NCBI RefSeq assembly: GCF_001684335.1
Contig: NZ_LOIC01000044.1
Location: forward strand, 78,703-142,702
Direction of reading: 5' to 3'
Source of the DNA: Photorhabdus namnaonensis
GTDB lineage: Bacteria > Pseudomonadota > Gammaproteobacteria > Enterobacterales > Enterobacteriaceae
DNA length: 64,000 nucleotides
Position numbers and translations under genes: made by a program. The stretch's first letter is position 1. Each line of letters opens with the position of its first letter. The notes beneath the pieces were generated by a model that was not told the origin of the DNA, ran no database searches, and was given only the letters and a program-made list of their open reading frames with translations. Of the stretch, positions 59,875 through 64,000 are shown one piece after another.

Positions 59875-61179
59875 ATGAACAATCATCTTGATTCATTAAC
59901 TTATTACGCTGCGACTAAGAAATATGATCTTCGTTTTCCCACATTACAAGAAGATCTGGATGTGGATGTCGTCATTATCGGTGGTGGATTTTCCGGTATC
60001 AATACTGCCCTTGAATTGGCTGAGAAAGGGATCACCAATATTGCAATCTTGGAAAGTCGTTATCTTGGCTATGGCAGTACAGGTCGTAATGGTGGTCAGG
60101 TTATGGCGGGTATCGGTCATGATCTGGCAGTGATCAAACGCCATATTGGTGAGAAAGGGCTGGAAACGATCTTTCAGATCAGCAATTTGGGTGCAGGCAT
60201 CATCCGTGATCGTATTGCTAAATATAATATCGATGCTGATCTCTGCCGTGGTTATAGCTATCTTGGCATGAATAAGAGACAGGAAAAGACATTACATAGC
60301 TGGCTGAAAGATTTTCAGGCGATCTCTCCTGATGAAGATATTGAGCTTTACACCGGTCCTGATGTGAACAAGGTGATCGGTTCTGATGTTTATACTTGTG
60401 CGTTGAAGCATATGGGAGGCGGTCATGTTCACTCCCTAAACCTATTGCTAGGTGAGGCGAAAGCCGCGACAGATTTGGGCGTAAAAATCTTTGAGAACAG
60501 CGAGGTACTGGATATTGAATATGGTTCCAGAGTAACGGTTCGTACCGCGATGGGATCAGTTCGCGCCAATAAAATGTTGTGGGCCTGTAACGCCTTTCTT
60601 AATAGTGGCCTGGAGCCATATATTTATAAAAAGGTGGTCAACACTTATGCCTTCCAGTTAATGACGGAGGCATTACCCGATGATTTGATTGAGAAAATCA
60701 GTCCGATTCGTGGTGCATACAGTGATATTCGTCCGGTTATTGATTACTTCCGTGTGACGAAGGAAAACCGCCTCTTATTCGGTAGTGCAACCCCTTTCAT
60801 TGAACATATCCCATCTGATTTGAAAGCTTGGAATCGTCACTTGATGCTGAAAGTTTTCCCTTATCTAAAAGATGTGAAGGTTGAATTGGCATGGGGAGGA
60901 CCGTTGTGTTGCAGTGCGAATTTGTTCCCACAGATTGGTTCTCTGCCGCAGCACAATAATGTGTTCTATGTGCAGGGTTATTCCGGTTTCGGGGTCACGC
61001 CAAGCCATATCGTTTGTAAAGTATTGGCCGAAGGAATGAGCGAAGGATCTGAGCGTTATGACCTGATGAGTTCAATTCCTCATGTAAATATTATTGGTAA
61101 AGATAAGTTACGACATTTAATGGTGTCTGCGGGCAAGATTTGGCATCAAGCGTCTGGGTATTGGAAAGGACGTCGTTAA
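59875..61179 (+). CDS. FAD-dependent amine oxidase (DAO/PuuB-like)
   Basis: 434 residues. N-terminal Rossmann fold VDVVIIGGGFSGINTALELAEKG with STGRNGGQVMAG, typical of DadA/PuuB flavoproteins. The C-terminal part has WGGPLCCSANLFPQIGSLP and VQGYSGFGVTPSH. The closest idea is gamma-glutamylputrescine oxidase or a related amine oxidase feeding the aldehyde dehydrogenase encoded downstream. Ribosome site is weak. Confidence 0.88.
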   Translation: MNNHLDSLTYYAATKKYDLRFPTLQEDLDVDVVIIGGGFSGINTALELAEKGITNIAILESRYLGYGSTGRNGGQVMAGIGHDLAVIKRHIGEKGLETIFQISNLGAGIIRDRIAKYNIDADLCRGYSYLGMNKRQEKTLHSWLKDFQAISPDEDIELYTGPDVNKVIGSDVYTCALKHMGGGHVHSLNLLLGEAKAATDLGVKIFENSEVLDIEYGSRVTVRTAMGSVRANKMLWACNAFLNSGLEPYIYKKVVNTYAFQLMTEALPDDLIEKISPIRGAYSDIRPVIDYFRVTKENRLLFGSATPFIEHIPSDLKAWNRHLMLKVFPYLKDVKVELAWGGPLCCSANLFPQIGSLPQHNNVFYVQGYSGFGVTPSHIVCKVLAEGMSEGSERYDLMSSIPHVNIIGKDKLRHLMVSAGKIWHQASGYWKGRR

Positions 61180-61242
61180 TTTATTGATATCATTAGTATT
61201 AATCGAAAATTCATAAATTATTTTATTTGGAACGAGGACATT

Positions 61243-61611
61243 ATGATTAAATCATTTTTACTGAACAAATCCCTGCCTGAATTATTGGACATTGGTAGCG
61301 TAAGCAATCTGGGAGCGACTGTGTTGGAAGGCGATCCGCAGGCCAGTATGGCAATGATATTTGGTGAACCAACGGATAACCTGACGTGTGGTATTTTCGC
61401 TTGTACTCGTGGCAAGTTCAGTATGGTGTATCCGTTTGATGAGCACGCAACTGTAACAGAAGGTTCGGTAAAATTGACCGATGTGAAGAGCGGGGAAACC
61501 GTTGAATATCATCCGGGGGATTCCTGGTTTGCGCCGAAAGGAACGGAAGTACTGTGGGAAATCACCGCTGACCGTTTTGTGAAGCATTATCTGTCTTGTA
61601 TTAAAGGTTAA
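61243..61611 (+). CDS. Cupin (DUF861-type) protein
   Basis: 122-residue cupin with CGIFACTRGKFSMVYPFDEHATVTEGSVKLTD and EYHPGDSWFAPKGTEVLWEI. Cupin_3 proteins of this kind occur beside PuuB-like oxidases and are thought to aid catabolism or sense ligand. GAGGACATT precedes the ATG. Second gene of the operon. Confidence 0.88.
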   Translation: MIKSFLLNKSLPELLDIGSVSNLGATVLEGDPQASMAMIFGEPTDNLTCGIFACTRGKFSMVYPFDEHATVTEGSVKLTDVKSGETVEYHPGDSWFAPKGTEVLWEITADRFVKHYLSCIKG

Positions 61612-61638
61612 AAAACACTTGTTTGTTAGAGGTAAAAA

Positions 61639-63132
61639 ATGAGTGATATTAACTTATTACAGTCAGTTACGGCCTTTTTGCAGCATAATCATGGACATTA
61701 TATTAATGGTCAGCCAGTCAGCGTTCAGGGGAGTGAAACACTTTCTGTCATAAACCCTGCGACTGATGAAGTTATTGCAACGGTTAATCAAGGCGGTGAA
61801 GTGGAAGTCAATGCCGCTATGCAAGCGGCACAGGCGGCATTTCATGGAGTGTGGGCCCAAACTTCGCCGATGGAGCGCGGTCACTGCCTGAATCGTCTGG
61901 CAGATCTATTATTGGCGCATCGGGAAGAGTTGGCGCAGTTAGAATCCCTTTGCTCCGGTAAAACTATCCAGTTATCCCGTATGCTGGAAATTGATTCCTC
62001 CGCTCAATTCCTGCGTTATTTTGCCGGATGGTCAAGTAAGATCAGCGGTGAAACCCTGAATGTCTCTTTGCCCTCTTTTAAAGGTGAGCAATACACGGCG
62101 TTTACCCGTCGTGAGCCGGTCGGTGTTGTGGTAGGGATTATTCCGTGGAATTTTTCCATCATGGTTGCCATCTGGAAAATAGCGGCTGCACTGACGTGTG
62201 GCTGTACCATTGTATTGAAACCCAGTGAATACACCCCGTTGACCATGCTCAGAGTGGCTGAATTAGCCAAGGAAGCGGGTATTCCTGATGGTGTCATTAA
62301 TGTGATTAATGGTTCAGGTTCGGTGCTTGGGCCTGCACTGATAGGTCATCCGTTATGTGCCAAAGTGACTTTCACCGGATCGGTACCAACGGGTATTGCT
62401 GTTGGTAAATCAGCAATGGAACAGGGATTGACTCGCGCCACGTTGGAATTGGGTGGCAAGAACGGCGCGGCGTTTTTAGCGGACATGCCTGTTGAAAAAA
62501 TTGTCGATGGTATTCTGGAAGCCGGTTATCTCAATCAAGGGCAGATTTGTGCGGCAGCGGAACGTTTTTATATTCCTGCAAGCCATATGGATGACGTGCT
62601 GAAATTGTTGTCAGAAAGACTCGCGGCAATGAAAATTGGCTCTCCTCTGGATGAATCAACAGAAATGGGGCCGTTGGCAAACAAAGCGCACTATAACAAG
62701 ATCCTGTCCCTGTTTGAGCAAGCTCGTCAGGAAGGCAGTGAGATTGTTTACGGTGGTCATGCTCTGGCCGGGCCGGGCTTCTTTGTGGCGCCGACGGTGA
62801 TTCGTGCTAACAGCCCTGAAGATTCATTGATGAAGGAAGAGACATTTGGCCCTGTCGGGACGTTCCTCAGCTATAACGATGAAGAAGAGCTGATTGGCTT
62901 GATGAACAGCACTCCATTTGGTTTAGCGGCGAGTTTGTGGACCAATGATCTCAGCAAAGCTATGCGCATGATCCCGCGTATCGAAGCGGGGACCGTTTGG
63001 GTCAATATGCATACATTCCTCGATCCGGCATTACCATTTGGCGGCACCAAATCCTCAGGTATAGGTCGTGAATTCGGTAGCGCCTTTATTGAGCACTATA
63101 CTGAATTGAAATCTGTGATGGTTCGCTATTGA
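61639..63132 (+). CDS. NAD(P)-dependent aldehyde dehydrogenase
   Basis: 497 residues with complete ALDH motifs: IPWNFSIMVAIWKIAAALTCG, VTFTGSVPTG, LELGGKNGAAFL (general-base Glu) and NQGQICAAAERF (catalytic Cys), then ETFGPVG. It most likely oxidises the aldehyde formed by the upstream amine oxidase, as PuuC does after PuuB. AGAGG precedes the ATG. A terminator follows 27 bases after the stop. Confidence 0.94.
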   Translation: MSDINLLQSVTAFLQHNHGHYINGQPVSVQGSETLSVINPATDEVIATVNQGGEVEVNAAMQAAQAAFHGVWAQTSPMERGHCLNRLADLLLAHREELAQLESLCSGKTIQLSRMLEIDSSAQFLRYFAGWSSKISGETLNVSLPSFKGEQYTAFTRREPVGVVVGIIPWNFSIMVAIWKIAAALTCGCTIVLKPSEYTPLTMLRVAELAKEAGIPDGVINVINGSGSVLGPALIGHPLCAKVTFTGSVPTGIAVGKSAMEQGLTRATLELGGKNGAAFLADMPVEKIVDGILEAGYLNQGQICAAAERFYIPASHMDDVLKLLSERLAAMKIGSPLDESTEMGPLANKAHYNKILSLFEQARQEGSEIVYGGHALAGPGFFVAPTVIRANSPEDSLMKEETFGPVGTFLSYNDEEELIGLMNSTPFGLAASLWTNDLSKAMRMIPRIEAGTVWVNMHTFLDPALPFGGTKSSGIGREFGSAFIEHYTELKSVMVRY

Positions 63133-63158
63133 TTTGATATTTGGATCAAAATAAGCAA

Positions 63159-63180
63159 GGCCCCTTGATTGAAAGGGGCC
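63159..63180 (+). terminator. Terminator of the amine oxidase operon
   Basis: 8-bp stem GGCCCCTT-GATTGA-AAGGGGCC, 27 bases after the dehydrogenase stop. T-tract is weak (ATTGTC). Confidence 0.65.
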
Positions 63181-63270
63181 ATTGTCAAACCTAAGGTCAT
63201 CACTGGCATTTTATCCAGGAGAGGGCTTCTCAGGGCAGCAGGTTGGTTGTGTACTACTCACCACTATAAT

Positions 63271-63420
63271 TCAATACTCGTGATTAATAAGGTAACGAGT
63301 GCTACGACCACCCGCGCCAGTACTTTCTAAGCAGCCTAGCTCAACCAAATGTGCCAGGTGTCTGGTTGCAGTCGCACGACTTACCTTCGCCACTTTTTGA
63401 TATTGGCTGCTAGTGACTGC
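63271..63420 (-). pseudogene. C-terminal fragment of a Fic-family protein
   Basis: On the minus strand about 49 codons end at TGA (63271-63273): SSQYQKVAKV, SRATATRHLAHLVELGCLE and GAGGRSTRYLINHEY. This is the winged-HTH end typical of Fic proteins of the DUF4172 type. The upstream catalytic part is missing, replaced by the end of an IS element at about 63421. The remnant has no start of its own. Confidence 0.7.
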
Positions 63421-64000
63421 TCCCCTCCGTAAACGGCGAGGCTTCCCACTTCTCAGACCGCAACCGTCGATATGACGGATTTACACTGGTCTCCATGAGC
63501 TGTTACGACGAGTCCCGCCGCCTTTAATTCCAATATGCCCTTGTGTCGGATATTGATTGCCGCATTAATATCTCGGTCATGCTCAACTCCACACACTGGA
63601 CACTGCCAGATACGCTTGTGTAGTGGCATTTCAGTCATTTTGTTACCGCAGCAGTGACAGATTTTCGAACTGGCGAACCATTGATCCAGTTTGACCAGAT
63701 GAACTCCTCTTTCTGCTGCTTTGTATTCCAGTTTTGTGATGAATCCATGCCAGCCCGCATCGCCGATAGCACGAGCCAGATTATGGTTCTTCATCATATT
63801 GACTGATTTCAACGTCTCTACAATTACCGCTTGGTTTTCGTCAACAATTGCTCGAGAGAGTTTATGTTGGAAGTCAGCACGGGCATTAGCTACCCGTTCG
63901 TGTACACCCGCCAGCTGTATTCGGGCTTTACGACGATTGGCACTCCCTTTTTGCTTGCGGGATAAGGCTTTTTGTTTTCGCCGTAAGTTTCGACTGGCAT
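63421..64000 (-). mobile_element. TnpB-encoding IS (IS200/IS605 or IS1341 type), right end, partial
   Basis: The element runs past the window edge. Its 3' end (63421-63452) on the minus strand reads GCCTCGCCGTTTACGGAGGGGA, a subterminal hairpin (CCT...CCG-TTTA-CGG...AGG) typical of IS605-group right ends. It abuts the truncated Fic gene. Whether a tnpA is present cannot be seen. Confidence 0.75.
63453..64000 (-). CDS. tnpB: TnpB RNA-guided nuclease (partial, N-terminus outside window)
   Basis: Open from the window edge to the stop at 63453, about 180 codons. Visible: basic region SRKQKGSANRRKARIQLAGVH, the RuvC acidic segment IVVETL-like (VIVETLKSVNMMKNH), the zinc finger CHCCGNKMTEMPLHKRIWQCPVCG and final RuvC Asp in HDRDINAAINI. 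All key residues of the C-terminal half are intact. An omega-RNA would be expected to overlap the 3' end. Confidence 0.9.
   Translation of the reverse strand, partial: ASRNLRRKQKALSRKQKGSANRRKARIQLAGVHERVANARADFQHKLSRAIVDENQAVIVETLKSVNMMKNHNLARAIGDAGWHGFITKLEYKAAERGVHLVKLDQWFASSKICHCCGNKMTEMPLHKRIWQCPVCGVEHDRDINAAINIRHKGILELKAAGLVVTAHGDQCKSVISTVAV

Noticed and set aside
1-64000. CRISPR array
   Set aside because: No series of equally spaced short repeats was seen; the only tandem repeats are the coding 213-bp pair in J.

Overview
The window looks like a chromosome segment of an enterobacterium of the Photorhabdus/Xenorhabdus group (Photorhabdus more likely). The housekeeping blocks folD-ybcJ, yjfIJKLMC and rtcB are close to their E. 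coli counterparts. Base composition is moderately AT-rich with very AT-rich gaps, and an ERIC-type intergenic repeat is present. The genus is an inference, not something the sequence proves.

1-35370 is most of a lambdoid siphophage prophage sitting at the 3' end of a tRNA-Arg(UCU) gene (argU, 35371-35447, minus strand). Its left end lies outside the window. The early rightward-reading block (28757-35315, plus strand) holds a short CI-like repressor, about 20 small and mostly unrecognised genes, and an AlpA/excisionase-like gene next to the tRNA. No integrase is present at this end. The minus strand carries cro, a short unknown gene, a possible origin region, a DEAD/DEAH helicase, a TOPRIM primase, an HNH/DUF968-like protein and antiterminator Q. 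After two terminators come the late genes: holin, endolysin, a cytosine-methyltransferase-like gene, Rz/Rz1, HNH nuclease, terminase, an HK97-type head module (portal, protease, capsid, connectors) and a lambda-type tail module (tube, G/GT frameshift chaperones, tape measure, M, L, K, I, J, fibre, fibre assembly). The tail module carries two cargo genes, a lipoprotein and a NYN-domain nuclease. The NYN gene has its own promoter and is bracketed by terminators.

35644-45477 is core chromosome: folD-ybcJ, a 0.75 kb AT-rich gap, the yjfI-yjfC envelope operon, and a convergent RNA-repair pair (rtcB plus a predicted nucleotidyltransferase). A 1.1 kb very AT-rich stretch without convincing genes follows.

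45478-51467 is a minus-strand operon for 5-oxoproline use: DUF969 and DUF979 membrane proteins, PxpA, a fused PxpB-PxpC, and a biotin carboxylase-BCCP protein.

51900-54803 holds two near-duplicate small regulators of the restriction-modification controller (C protein) type. Each has a C-box (GACT-N3-AGTC) and an inverted repeat in front, but no restriction or modification gene is nearby. They flank an HD-domain hydrolase, a GlxA-type AraC regulator and a Ner-like regulator.

54848-63132 holds a lipoprotein with two retropepsin motifs plus a PDZ-like end, an ERIC repeat, a WaaH-like glycosyltransferase, a nucleoside hydrolase, and a LuxR-type regulator followed by an amine oxidase-cupin-aldehyde dehydrogenase operon. 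The right edge is a TnpB-encoding IS element that appears to have cut a Fic-family gene, leaving only its C-terminal codons.
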